Part shown: positions 25,541-35,000 of the stretch, one piece after another
Layout: every line of letters starts with the position of its first letter
How positions within the stretch are numbered: the stretch's first letter is position 1
Assembly: GCF_012927245.1 (NCBI RefSeq)
Contig: NZ_JABBGE010000016.1
Location: 1 to 64,000 of the forward strand
Length of the DNA: 64,000 bases
Source of the DNA: Streptomyces sp. R302
GTDB lineage: Bacteria > Actinomycetota > Actinomycetes > Streptomycetales > Streptomycetaceae
Reading direction: 5' to 3'
The notes under the pieces: generated by a model
Told to the model about the DNA's origin: nothing
What the model saw: only the letters and a program-made list of their open reading frames with translations
Database searches by the model: none
Position numbers and translations under genes: made by a program

Positions 25541-26005
25541 TCACCTCATGTCCTTCGCGACGTTGCCGGAGTCCTGGCTCTCCTTCGCGGGCTGCGCGGG
25601 CTGCTTGCTCCGCGCCTGCTCCTCGCGCTGGATGGCCTCGGCGCGCTCCTCACTGAGGCGGGCGCGGATCTCGTAGAAGCGCCTGCGCTGGTCCTCTTCG
25701 ACGTTGCTGTAGCCGACGTCGGCGGCGTGCACGCCGATCTGGAGCAGCTCGATCTGACCGCTGAGCGACTTCGACAGGGCGACGAGCGAGGAGTGGACGT
25801 GCTCGTACGCGGTGAAGAAACCGTCGGCTTCGGCGAAGGCGATCCCGGTGCCGAACGAACCGCGCGTCACGCGGTTCTGGCCCAGCTGCGCGGCGCCGCC
25901 GGCGCCGCCCTCCAGGTCCTTGATGACTCCGTTGACCTTGTCGCGGAACTTCTTCAACTCCCCGACACCGAGCTCAAGGTTACCCACGGTCACCACCCCC
26001 GTCAC
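25541..26005 (-). CDS. Small WXG100-like helical protein (first gene of the minus-strand ESX unit)
   Basis: A 154-aa all-helical protein of the size and pattern of WXG100/PE-type partners. Hydrophobic heptads run through GVGELKKFRDKVNGVIKDLEG and a second helix, SSLVALSKSLSGQIELLQIG. The polar tail (EEQARSKQPAQPAKESQ) resembles the linker of secreted ESX proteins. No tryptophan is at the turn. The start is uncertain: GTG codons at 26005, 25996, 25993 and 25987 are all in frame. It precedes the 603-aa WXG protein gene by six bases, so a heterodimer of the two is likely. Confidence 0.7.
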   Translation of the reverse strand: MTGVVTVGNLELGVGELKKFRDKVNGVIKDLEGGAGGAAQLGQNRVTRGSFGTGIAFAEADGFFTAYEHVHSSLVALSKSLSGQIELLQIGVHAADVGYSNVEEDQRRRFYEIRARLSEERAEAIQREEQARSKQPAQPAKESQDSGNVAKDMR

Positions 26006-26202
26006 CCGTCACGTGAAACACGAGCCAATCCTCCCCGTTTGCTCCTGCTGTCCTGCATTGCGATCGTGGAGACTCGCCATCCCCGTTCGCGCGCGTACCA
26101 CTCTAGTGAGTGCGACTGACGGCCCCAAGTCTCTTGTTCGTCACGAGACTTCTACAACCGCACTGCTCATCGGACGCTATCAGGCGTGTGCGTCTGCAAT
26201 GA

Positions 26203-27474
26203 TCACCGGGCTGTCGCCGTGGTGCCGCGTCTGCGGCGGTGGTCCCGGAGGGCCACGGCGGAGCCGGTGATGGCCGCGACGAGGACGGCTCCGCCGGTGA
26301 CGATGTAGGTGGCCAGGCGGGCGGCGCGCTGGTCCGGGGTCTCGCCGAGGTGGACGGCGGCGGGGGTGGGGGCCTCGGCGCGGGTGACGCCTTCGCGGGC
26401 GACGGGCTTCTCGATGGGCTTGTCGTCCTCGGTGAGGGCCCTGACCGGGTCGACGACGCCCCAGCCGACGAGGCGGTCGTGGCCGGCGACCGAGCGTTCG
26501 GCGGTCTGCTGGATCTGGGCGACGATCTGCTCCTGGGTCCACTTCGCGTGCTTGGACTTGATCAGGGCGGCGAGGCCGGCGACGTACGGGGCGGAGAAGC
26601 TGGTGCCGTTGTCGGCGCAGTGGCCGCCGCCGGGGACCGTGGAGACCATGTCGACGCCGGGGGCGGCGACGCCGACGAAGTCGCCGGACTGGGAGAACGG
26701 GGCGCGTTCGTTGTTGCGGTCGGAGGCGGCGACGGCCAGGACGCCTTCGTAGGAGGCGGGGTAGGTGGCCTTGACGTTGCCGCCGAGGCCGTCGTTGCCG
26801 GCGGAGGCGACGACGACGATCTCCTTGTCCAGGGCCGCCTTCACCGCTTGTTCCAGGAGGGGGGTGGGCTTGACCGCGTCCGCCGTGTCCTGGGAGATGT
26901 TGATCACGTTCGCGCCCTTGGCGATGGCGTGGCGGATCGCGGCGGCCAGGGTCGTCGTGGTGCCGTGGCCGTCGGCGTCGTTCTGCTGGATGGGGATGAT
27001 CGTGGCGTCGGGGGCCAGGCCGACGAAGCCGGTGCCCTTGGCGGGGCGGGCGGCGATGATGCCGGCGACCTTGGTGCCGTGGCCGACGGTGTCGGTGGTG
27101 CCGTTCTCCTTGCCGCGCTTCAGCTTGTAGCCGTTGGCGTCCTTGGCGTCCTTGGGGATCAGGTTGATCCCGCTCTTGGCGTCGACGGCCTTGGCCAGCT
27201 GGGGGTTGCGGACGTCGACGCCGGTGTCGATGACGGCGACGCGGACGCCCTTGCCGGTGGACTGCGCCCAGAGTTCGTCGAGTTGGACGCGCTGGAGGGA
27301 CCAGGGCCGGCCCTCGTACTTCTTGTTCGGGAAGGTGCACTGGCCGCCGTCGTCCGCCGCCGCCGTGGAGGCGGTGGAGAGCGGGAGGCCGAGGGCGCAG
27401 AGCGCCGTCGCGGCCCCGACGGACCACAGACGTACCAGCGGGTGGCGCCGGGGGCGGCGCGGGTCGGTGCTCAT
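26203..27474 (-). CDS. mycP: Type VII secretion-associated serine protease mycosin
   Basis: A 423-aa mycosin, an essential membrane-anchored subtilase of ESX complexes. Signal peptide to about residue 40; catalytic residues D83 (VAVIDTGVD), H132 (VGHGTKVAG) and S292 (NGTSFSAP), oxyanion N227 (ASAGND). The C-terminal membrane helix (about 393-413) is followed by DHRRRRG. The two cysteines at the N-terminal extension (GGQCTFPN) and GGGHCADNG are as in mycobacterial mycosins. ATG at 27474 overlaps the eccB stop (ATGA), so it is translationally coupled. It is the orthodox mycosin partner of EccB; the other copy in the window is the divergent one. Confidence 0.93.
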   Translation of the reverse strand: MSTDPRRPRRHPLVRLWSVGAATALCALGLPLSTASTAAADDGGQCTFPNKKYEGRPWSLQRVQLDELWAQSTGKGVRVAVIDTGVDVRNPQLAKAVDAKSGINLIPKDAKDANGYKLKRGKENGTTDTVGHGTKVAGIIAARPAKGTGFVGLAPDATIIPIQQNDADGHGTTTTLAAAIRHAIAKGANVINISQDTADAVKPTPLLEQAVKAALDKEIVVVASAGNDGLGGNVKATYPASYEGVLAVAASDRNNERAPFSQSGDFVGVAAPGVDMVSTVPGGGHCADNGTSFSAPYVAGLAALIKSKHAKWTQEQIVAQIQQTAERSVAGHDRLVGWGVVDPVRALTEDDKPIEKPVAREGVTRAEAPTPAAVHLGETPDQRAARLATYIVTGGAVLVAAITGSAVALRDHRRRRGTTATAR

Positions 27475-28994
27475 GAGCCCTGCGGCTGGCGCGCGCCGCC
27501 GGTGGAGAGGCGGGGGCCGGTGGGGAGGAAGGTGGACCACTCGGCGGGTACGGGCAGCGGCTCGATGTTCTTGTAGCCGAGGCGGTTCTGGGCCTGCTGG
27601 GCCTCGGCCAGGCGGGCCTGCTTCTCCTCGTCGGAGCCGGAGGAGCCGATGCCGGAGTCGTCGGTGGCGGTGTCGCCGTTGGACTGCATGGCGTACCGCA
27701 GGCCGGTGTCGGTGACGAGGAAGAGGAAGCCGGTCGAGGTCGTGGAGCCCTTGAACTGGCGGAAGAGCTGGCCGGAGCCGGGGGTGACGTAGGCGCTGCT
27801 GGAGCCGGTCGGCAGGGTGGCGGGGAAGTCCTCGCCCGCCCAGGTGCTCAGGGTGGTGCGGCCGTTGTCGGCGTCGACCTCGCGGAGCACGTTGCAGACG
27901 GTGTTGCGGCTGCCCTCGCCGGTGCCCGCCTCGTTGACGGGGACGGGTACGGCCTCCGGCCACTTCTTGTCCTTGCCGAAGGCGTCGCCCGGCTGGAAGG
28001 CGCCGCCGCTGACCTTGGTGGCCTGGCCGGCCTGGCCGAGCTCCACCAGCTGGCGGCTGTTGAGCAGCAGTTTGGCGGTGAAGTCGCTGATGGGCGCGAC
28101 CCGGTCCTGGAGGACGACGTACATCTTCCGGCTGGTGCCGTCGGTCGCGGTGAGCACCGTGCCGACCTTGGCGAGCTCGGGCGACAGGCCGCTGACCTCG
28201 GCGGCGGCGCCCGGCTCCCCGGGGACCTTCGGGAAGGTGATGGCGTCGCCCTTGTGCAGGGTGTTCAGCCAGGCGTCCGAGACGCGCTGGGCGACGCGGC
28301 CCTGGCCGACGAGCTGGCGGAGCAGCAGTTCGTCCTTCTCGACGGGGTACGCGGTCCCCTTGGCGTCGACGACGTAGCGGGTGCGGTCCTGGCCCTCGAC
28401 GTAGAGCAGCTCTCCGCCGGTGAGGCGTTCCTCGCCGTCGGTCCTGGCCTCCTCGCGGGCGGCGAGGACGAAGGCGGCCTTCTGGATGGCGCGGCCGCCC
28501 TCGCCGGGGCGTTCGCAGACGGCCCAGCGCTTGGCGGCGCCGGCCTCCTTCGGGTCGGGGAGGCGGTCGGGGGCGTACGGGATGCCGAGGGTGGCGCCGT
28601 GCGGGATCCGGCCGCTGTCGAGCACGGACTCGGCGACCGTGATGATCTTGTCCTTGTCGGGGTCGAGGAGGAGCTTCGCCGACGACATGTTGAGGACCGG
28701 GTGGAGCTGGAGCTTGTCACCGGTCTTGAGGACCACGTACCGGGTGGTCGACTTGTCCGCGATGATCACGTTCTGTCCGGGCTTGTCCCAGTCCTTGGGG
28801 GCGACGGGCTTGAACATGCCCCAGGCCCCGAAGACGGCGAGGACGACCGCGCCGACGATGGCGCCCGGCACCACCGCGCGCAGCGGGCGCGGCGCGCCCT
28901 CCTCGGAGCCCGTCGAGTTCGGCTGCACGAACTGCGCGACCAATCTCCGCTTCGCGAAGGTGTAGGCGTTCAGTTCGTCGCGTCGTGATGCCAT
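27471..28994 (-). CDS. eccB: Type VII secretion membrane protein EccB
   Basis: A 507-aa EccB. A short cytosolic N-terminus (MASRRDELNAYTFAKRRLV) precedes one membrane helix (about residues 40-60) and a large extracytoplasmic domain. That domain carries repeat motifs such as TTRYVVLKTGDKLQLHPVLN and the conserved cysteine pair of the family (AVCERPG and NTVCNVL). In ESX complexes EccB connects to the periplasmic-side assembly and mycosin. Start ATG 28994; the frame is open to 29039 without a better site. It is divergent from eccE, and the intergenic region 28995-29175 must contain promoters for both. Confidence 0.92.
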   Translation of the reverse strand: MASRRDELNAYTFAKRRLVAQFVQPNSTGSEEGAPRPLRAVVPGAIVGAVVLAVFGAWGMFKPVAPKDWDKPGQNVIIADKSTTRYVVLKTGDKLQLHPVLNMSSAKLLLDPDKDKIITVAESVLDSGRIPHGATLGIPYAPDRLPDPKEAGAAKRWAVCERPGEGGRAIQKAAFVLAAREEARTDGEERLTGGELLYVEGQDRTRYVVDAKGTAYPVEKDELLLRQLVGQGRVAQRVSDAWLNTLHKGDAITFPKVPGEPGAAAEVSGLSPELAKVGTVLTATDGTSRKMYVVLQDRVAPISDFTAKLLLNSRQLVELGQAGQATKVSGGAFQPGDAFGKDKKWPEAVPVPVNEAGTGEGSRNTVCNVLREVDADNGRTTLSTWAGEDFPATLPTGSSSAYVTPGSGQLFRQFKGSTTSTGFLFLVTDTGLRYAMQSNGDTATDDSGIGSSGSDEEKQARLAEAQQAQNRLGYKNIEPLPVPAEWSTFLPTGPRLSTGGARQPQGS

Positions 28995-29175
28995 CTGTTG
29001 TGTCGTCCCTCTCCCCGCCGGCCGACCAGGTTGCCACACTCGGCGGGTCCTGCCGCCGCCCCGCCGCCCCCTACTATGCCTGGCGGCACCCGTGTCTCAC
29101 CGCTCAGGTAGGGTGATCGCCCGGTCAACGCCCAGGGGAATTCGGCTATTACGGACACGAGGGGGCAACGCGGCG

Positions 29176-30540
29176 ATGGGTACGGCGACGCGTGCGCGCG
29201 ACGGGCGGCGGACCAGCGGCCGAGCGCCTCAATCTTCCCGACGGCAACGCAGCAACGAGCGCGGTGAGTCGGGGCGCGGCGCTCCGGCACCGGGGGCCGC
29301 GCAGCCGGCCGTCCCTGCGACGACGACGCTCCGCCCGCTGTCGCGCACGAGCCGGGTCGGCCCCGTCCATCTCCGTCAGCTCGTGCTGGTGGAGGCGGCG
29401 CTGGCGCTGGTGGCCGTCGGTTTCGTGATGGGCGGGCTCTGGCTGGTCCCGACGTGCGTCGTGGCCGGCGTCCTCGTGCTCCTCGCGGTGATCCGCCGCC
29501 GCGGCCAGGCGGTGCAGGACTGGATGGGGACGGCGCTCGCGCTGCGTTCGCGCCGGCGCGACACCGCGCCCTCGGCGCCCGACGCGGACCCGGCGCTCGC
29601 CCCCGTCACCGAGAGCGTGCGGGGCTTCGGCGCCCGGCCGTACGTCGACCGCAACCACCGCACCGTCGGCATGCTGGGCGACGGCTCGTTCCTGACGGCC
29701 GTGCTGCGCGTCGAGGCGAGCGGTTCGGCGCTGCGGCCGGTCTTCGGCGCCCGCGCCTTCCCGCTGACCCTCCTCGGCGACGCCCTGGAGGTCGACGACA
29801 TCGTGGTCGAGTCGGTCCAGCTGGTGCAGCAGGTCCGTCCGGCCCCGGCGCCGCACCTCCCCCAGCAGGCCGTGGCCCGCCTCTCGTACACCCCCCTCCA
29901 GGAGCGGACCGGGGCGCCCGCGCTGCGGCTGACCTGGGTGGCCGTGAAGCTGGACCCCGAGCGCTGCAAGGAGGCGGTCGCGGCGCGCGGCGGCGGCCTG
30001 GAGGGCGCGCAGCGCTGCCTGGTCCGGATCGCCGACCACCTGGCGAGCCGGATCACCGGCGCCGGTTTCCAGGCGGTCGTCCTGGACCAGGAGGAGGTCA
30101 ACTCCACCATCGCGACCGCCGCCTGTACGAGTCCCCACGCGGCCGCGCGGGCGGGCCGGGCGGACGCGGCGCCGCAGCGGCGGACGGCCGAGACCTCCCG
30201 CGTCTGGCGGTGCGACGACCGCTGGCACACCACGTACGCGGTCGGCCGCTGGCCCGAGCTGGGCCGGGGCGCCGCGCCGCTGCCGCGCCTGGTCTCGCTG
30301 CTGACCTCGGTCCCCGCGTACGCGACGACCTTCAGCCTCACCGTCCGGCGCGGGACGCGCCAGGGCACGATGGAGGTCGGCGGCCACCTCCGGGTCACCG
30401 GCGGTTCCGACAACGAACTGGTCCGGGTGCGCCGGACCCTGGAGCAGGCGGCGCGCACCGCGAAGGTCGGCCTGCTGCGACTGGACCGCGAGCAGCTGCC
30501 CGGCGTGCTGGCGACGATGCCTCTCGGGGGTGCTCGATGA
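29176..30540 (+). CDS. eccE: Type VII secretion protein EccE
   Basis: A 454-aa protein with two membrane helices in succession (about residues 68-110; AALALVAVGFVMGGLWLVP), a soluble domain and conserved features such as the GDGSFLTAVLRVE segment, consistent with EccE, the peripheral core subunit of ESX membrane complexes. The N-terminal 50 residues are basic and Gly/Ala-rich. ATG at 29176 with GAGGGG upstream is favoured; the frame is open to 29092. The stop overlaps the start of the next gene (ATGA). It is divergent from eccB. Confidence 0.85.
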   Translation: MGTATRARDGRRTSGRAPQSSRRQRSNERGESGRGAPAPGAAQPAVPATTTLRPLSRTSRVGPVHLRQLVLVEAALALVAVGFVMGGLWLVPTCVVAGVLVLLAVIRRRGQAVQDWMGTALALRSRRRDTAPSAPDADPALAPVTESVRGFGARPYVDRNHRTVGMLGDGSFLTAVLRVEASGSALRPVFGARAFPLTLLGDALEVDDIVVESVQLVQQVRPAPAPHLPQQAVARLSYTPLQERTGAPALRLTWVAVKLDPERCKEAVAARGGGLEGAQRCLVRIADHLASRITGAGFQAVVLDQEEVNSTIATAACTSPHAAARAGRADAAPQRRTAETSRVWRCDDRWHTTYAVGRWPELGRGAAPLPRLVSLLTSVPAYATTFSLTVRRGTRQGTMEVGGHLRVTGGSDNELVRVRRTLEQAARTAKVGLLRLDREQLPGVLATMPLGGAR

Positions 30541-31256
30541 CGGGCCGCGGTGGAGCGGTGAAGGGGCTGCGCGGTCTGATCGGCCCGCGGCACGCGGGGC
30601 ACACCGTCCCGGCGGCCGAACTCGGCGCGCTCTCCCTGCCGGTGGGCGACGACGGCGTGGTGATCGGCGAGGACTCGGAGGGCCGCTCGCAGTTGGTGGG
30701 CTTCCACCGCTCGACGCCGTACGACGTCCTGCTCATCGGCGGCCTGTGGACGGCGCAGGTCCTCGCGCTGCGCGCCGCCGCCACCGGCTCCCGGGTGGTC
30801 GTGGAGACCGGCCGCCCGCACGCGTGGGTGGGTCTGGCGCAGGCGGCGGGCGCGGGTCTGGAGTGCATCACCCTGCATGACGTGGGCCGGGTGCCGCCGC
30901 TGGGCGCGACCGTCGGCAGTCCGGCCGTGGTGGTGCGGGACTGCGGCATGCGGCCGCCGCGCGGCCGGGTCGTCTCCTCGCCCTGGCAGTCGGTGCTGAC
31001 GCTCCTTCCGTACCTCAGCCCGGTCGCCCCGCGGCTGATGCGCGCAGCCACGCTCGTCGGCATCCAGCGCGTCTCGCCGCAGGAGGCGCAGCAGACCGGG
31101 CGCATCCTGGGCCTGACGCGGACCGAGGTCGAGGCGCTGCCGACGCTCGCGGACGGCGTGACGCTGTGGTGCGCGGGCGGTGAGCGGCACTGGGTCATCA
31201 CCAACGCCACGGAAGCGGAGTCGGGCCTGCTCGGCACGGCCCGGCGGATGGACTGA
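30537..31256 (+). CDS. ESX-linked soluble protein downstream of eccE, unknown function
   Basis: A 239-aa protein, no membrane helix or signal peptide. It contains alternating strands and helices: STPYDVLLIGGLWTAQVLAL, SRVVVETGRPHAW and PAVVVRDCGMRPP, and the C-terminal half ends GERHWVITNATEAE. I recognise no named domain. It overlaps eccE by ATGA, so its product is expected to be made in equal measure with EccE and to work at the cytosolic face of the secretion complex. A GC hairpin follows. Confidence 0.8.
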   Translation: MTGRGGAVKGLRGLIGPRHAGHTVPAAELGALSLPVGDDGVVIGEDSEGRSQLVGFHRSTPYDVLLIGGLWTAQVLALRAAATGSRVVVETGRPHAWVGLAQAAGAGLECITLHDVGRVPPLGATVGSPAVVVRDCGMRPPRGRVVSSPWQSVLTLLPYLSPVAPRLMRAATLVGIQRVSPQEAQQTGRILGLTRTEVEALPTLADGVTLWCAGGERHWVITNATEAESGLLGTARRMD

Positions 31257-31289
31257 GCAAGGACGGCGGTTCGGGGAGCGCTTGGCCGA

Positions 31290-31314
31290 AGCGGCCCCGC
31301 GCGGGGGCCGCTTT
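31290..31314 (+). terminator. Terminator of the eccE operon
   Basis: Perfect 10-bp stem (31290-31299 with 31305-31314) with a 5-base loop, followed by TTT. It is located 33 bases beyond the eccE partner stop, with the DUF397 gene starting about 100 bases later. Confidence 0.75.
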
Positions 31315-31410
31315 CCCTAGTATTTCCCCTGGTGGCACGGGGCGGGTCCCCACTCCCCCGCGCCACGGGACACATGGTCCGCCGACAGGCCGTGAACGAA
31401 AGGAACCCCC

Positions 31411-31644
31411 ATGGGGAGCGCGCAGGAGAAGGACGAGTTGTACGCCCTCGACATCTCGGACGTCGAGTGGATCGGCGCCCCCGGCACGAGCCCGGACGAG
31501 GAGCGCGTCGAGATCGCCCATCTGCCCGACGGCGCCGTCGCCATGCGTTCCTCGCTGGACCACGGCACCGTGCTGCGGTACACGGAGGCGGAGTGGACGG
31601 CCTTCGTGCTGGGCGCGCGGGACGGCGAGTTCGACCTGAAGTGA
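31411..31644 (+). CDS. DUF397/BldB-family small regulator
   Basis: A 77-aa protein of the DUF397 family: ISDVEWIGAP, EERVEIAHLPDGAVAMRSSLD and YTEAEWTAFVLGARDGEF match the family pattern. Members include the Streptomyces developmental proteins BldB and WhiJ partners. In S. coelicolor bldB lies within the ESX region, so this gene may be bldB itself, but I could not align it, and DUF397 paralogues are numerous. AAAGGAAC lies five bases before the ATG. Its own hairpin terminator and flanking gaps suggest a monocistronic unit. Confidence 0.75.
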   Translation: MGSAQEKDELYALDISDVEWIGAPGTSPDEERVEIAHLPDGAVAMRSSLDHGTVLRYTEAEWTAFVLGARDGEFDLK

Positions 31645-31648
31645 GCCC

Positions 31649-31678
31649 GCGGCCCCGCCCTCCGGTGGCGGGGGCCGC
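31649..31678 (+). terminator. Terminator after the DUF397 gene
   Basis: GC hairpin (GCGGCCCCGCC at 31649-31659 with GGCGGGGGCCGC at 31667-31678, one bulged base) directly after the stop, with a 7-base loop. Confidence 0.6.
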
Positions 31679-32069
31679 ATCGGACCGGCGGTCGGGTGCC
31701 CGGAAACGGGTACGCGGCCGCCGGTTCGTCGTATCACCCGTTCGGGCAAGGGAAAGGCGTCGGCGAACGGCCGGCAAAGCGGTACGCAATCACCCTTGTT
31801 GCCGCGACTTGTACGGTTTCGCCCCCGGCGCCTCCTCACGCTCCGCCGCACCGGCGTCACCCTGGCCGCGCTCCCGGGCGGAGCCGGGACCCGAAGGGGG
31901 AGGACGGGCCTGCCGCCCTGACGGCGGGGGCGTTTAGGGTGGGTGGGGGCGCGGCGGAGTATCCCTCGGAACGGTCGCCGGGTCCGAGGGGGAGAGCCGC
32001 CCGACCGGCAGCGAACGGTGGCCCCGACGCACGACGGCACAAGGGTGCTCGACCACACCAGGAGGCAAA
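31679..32069 (+). other. Noncoding spacer upstream of the EspI-like gene
   Basis: About 390 bases with no credible gene. A somewhat lower-GC segment around 31775-31815 (GCAATCACCCTTGTTGC) and a TTTAGGGTGGG stretch near 31934 could include a promoter, but no -35/-10 pair of good quality is visible. It ends in a strong AGGAGG at 32059-32066 for the downstream start. Confidence 0.5.
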
Positions 32070-35000
32070 GTGAACGGCGATCGTGACGAGATCCGCGGGG
32101 ACTGGAACGTGCCCGCCGACGAGTCCGACGCGGATCCCGCCGAGATGACGGGTGAGTTCACCATCGACTACACCCCGCCGGCCTGGTACACGCAGAACGC
32201 GCCGGGCGGTTCGGGAAGCGTCGGTGCCACTCCCCCGCCGCCGACGGGCGCGCCGCTCCCGGTGCCCGGGACGCCCCCGGCCGGCCTCCAGCCCGGCTGG
32301 ACGCAGCCGCCGCAGCAGACCCCGCCGCAGTCCCCGCCGCCGGGACCCTACGGGGCGTACGGCTCCGAGGCCGGCGCCCCCGGCACGCCGCCCGGCTACC
32401 CGGCGGCCCCCGCGCCCGGACCCCACGGAGGGTACGGCTCCGAGGCCGGCGCCCCGGGCGCCTACCCGGCCGTGCCCGCGCAGGGCCAGGTCCCGAGCCA
32501 GACTGCGGGCCAGATCCCGGGCCAGATTCCGGGCCAGGCGCCCGCGCCCGGACCCTACGGCGCGTACGGCTCCGAGACCGCCGCTCCCGGCACGCCGCCC
32601 GCGTACCCGGCGTCCGCGCCCGCGCAGCCGGCCCCGGCGGCGCCCTTCGGCGGCGGCGATCTGGAGAGCGGCTCCACCATGCGCTTCAACCCGGCCGCGC
32701 TGCGGCAGGACGTCGCCGCGCAGCCGACGCCCGACCCGGCGGCCGACCCGGCGGCCGGTCCCCTTCCGGGCTCCCCGGAGGCCGCGGGCCTGGCCCGCGC
32801 GGACGTCCCGCCGGCACCGGCCGCGGAGGAGCCCGCCGCCGAGGCGGAGGATCCTCGTACGGCCGCGGAGCCGGCGCCCGAGGCCCCCGCCGCGGAGACC
32901 GAGGCGGACGCCGGTACGGAGGTCGCTGCCGAAGTCGACGCCGTCGCCGATGGCGATGCCGACGTCGACGGCGACGGCGATGCCGAGGCCGAGGCGGCTC
33001 CCGCCGAGGTTCACGACGCGACCGGGGGCGACGACACCGAGGCCGCCGCGGAGGCCGACTCGGCGGCGGACGGCTCCGCTGCCGCGCCCGCCGACGCCGT
33101 CCCCGCCGCCGTGCCGCTGCCCGCCGAGGACGCCCCGGCCGACGCGGCGGTGGCCCCGGCCGCCCCCGTCGTCCCGGCCGACGCGGGCGGCGCCCTGCCG
33201 CCGCTGCCGCCGGACTTCCCGCCCGCCTCCCCCGAAGCACCGCAGGCCCAGCCGTCCCAGCCGGCCCCGCAGGCCCCTGCGCCCGCGGCGCAGTGGCCCG
33301 GGCAGCCGGTGGCCGACGCGCCCGGAGCCGTACCGCCGCAGGGCGGGTACGGGTACCCCCAGGGCGCCGCCCTCCCGCCGCAGGCCCAACCGCAGGCCCA
33401 GCCGCAGGCACCCGCGCCCGCGCCCGCCGGGTACGGCTATCCGCAGCCACCGGCCGCCGCGCAGGGCGGTTACGGCTACCCGCACCCCGGCCAGCAGCCG
33501 CAGCCTCAGCCCCAGCCGTCCGCGCCGGCGCCCGCCGGGCAGGGACTGCCGCCGCAGGCCCCCGCCCCGGGCGGATACGGCTACCCGCAGGCACCCGGCG
33601 AGCAGGCACCGCAGCCGCAGGCGCCGGAGGGGTACGGGTACCCGCCGGGTGGCGTCGACCCGCGGACCGGGGCGGCCTGGCCGCAGTCGGTCACCCACGA
33701 CCAGCGCGAGCGGTCCGTGCCGGGCGCCCCGCTCGGGTACACGGCCGCCGTCGAGCTCTCCTCCGACCGCCTCCTGCGCAACAACAAGCAGAAGCCGAAG
33801 TCGAGCCGGAACCCGGGCGCGGCCTCCCGCTTCAAGCTGGGCGGCAAGAAGGAGGAGCAGGAGCGGCAGCGGAAGCTGGACCTGATCCGCACCCCCGTCC
33901 TCTCCTGCTACCGGATCGCGGTCATCTCGCTCAAGGGCGGTGTCGGCAAGACCACGACGACGACCGCGCTCGGCGCGACCCTGGCCACCGAGCGGCAGGA
34001 CAAGATCCTGGCGATCGACGCCAACCCGGACGCCGGCACGCTCGGCCGCCGGGTGCGGCGCGAGACCGGGGCGACCATCCGCGACCTGGTGCAGGCGATC
34101 CCGTACCTCAACTCGTACATGGACATCCGCCGGTTCACCTCGCAGGCCCCGTCCGGCCTGGAGATCATCGCCAACGACGTGGACCCGGCCGTCTCGACGA
34201 CCTTCAACGACGAGGACTACCGGCGGGCGATCGACGTCCTCGGCAAGCAGTACCCGGTGATCCTCACCGACTCCGGCACGGGTCTGCTGTACAGCGCCAT
34301 GCGCGGGGTGCTCGACCTGGCCGACCAGCTGATCATCATCTCGACGCCGTCCGTGGACGGCGCCTCCAGCGCCTCGACGACGCTGGACTGGCTGTCGGCG
34401 CACGGCTACGCGGATCTGGTGCAGCGCTCGATCACGGTCATCTCGGGGGTCCGCGAGACCGGCAAGATGATCAAGGTCGAGGACATCGTGCAGCACTTCC
34501 GCACCCGCTGCCGGGGCGTGATCGTGGTGCCCTTCGACGAGCACCTGGCGGCCGGTGCCGAGGTGGACCTCGACATGATGCGGCCCAAGACCCGGGAGGC
34601 GTACTTCGACCTCTCGGCGATGGTGGCCGAGGACTTCGCGCGGGCGCAGCAGGCGCAGGGCCTGTGGACCGGCGACCCCCAGGGCGGCATGCCGCCGCAC
34701 ATGGCGCCGCCGATGCCGGGGCAGTACGCCCCCGGTCAGCCCGTGCCCGGACAGCCCGTGCCCGGGCAGCCCGCGCCCGGACAGCCGATGCCCGGTCAGC
34801 CGTACGGCGCTCCGCCGGTGCCGGGCCAGCCGTACGCCGGTCAGCCGACGCCCGGTCAGCCGATGCCGGGTCAGCCCGCCCCGGGTCAGCCGTACGGCGC
34901 TCCGCCCGCCCCCGGTCAGCCGTACCCGGGACAGCCGGCGCCGGGGCAGTACGCCCCCGGTCAGCCCGCGCCCGGTCAGCCGTACCCGCCGCAGGGCCAG

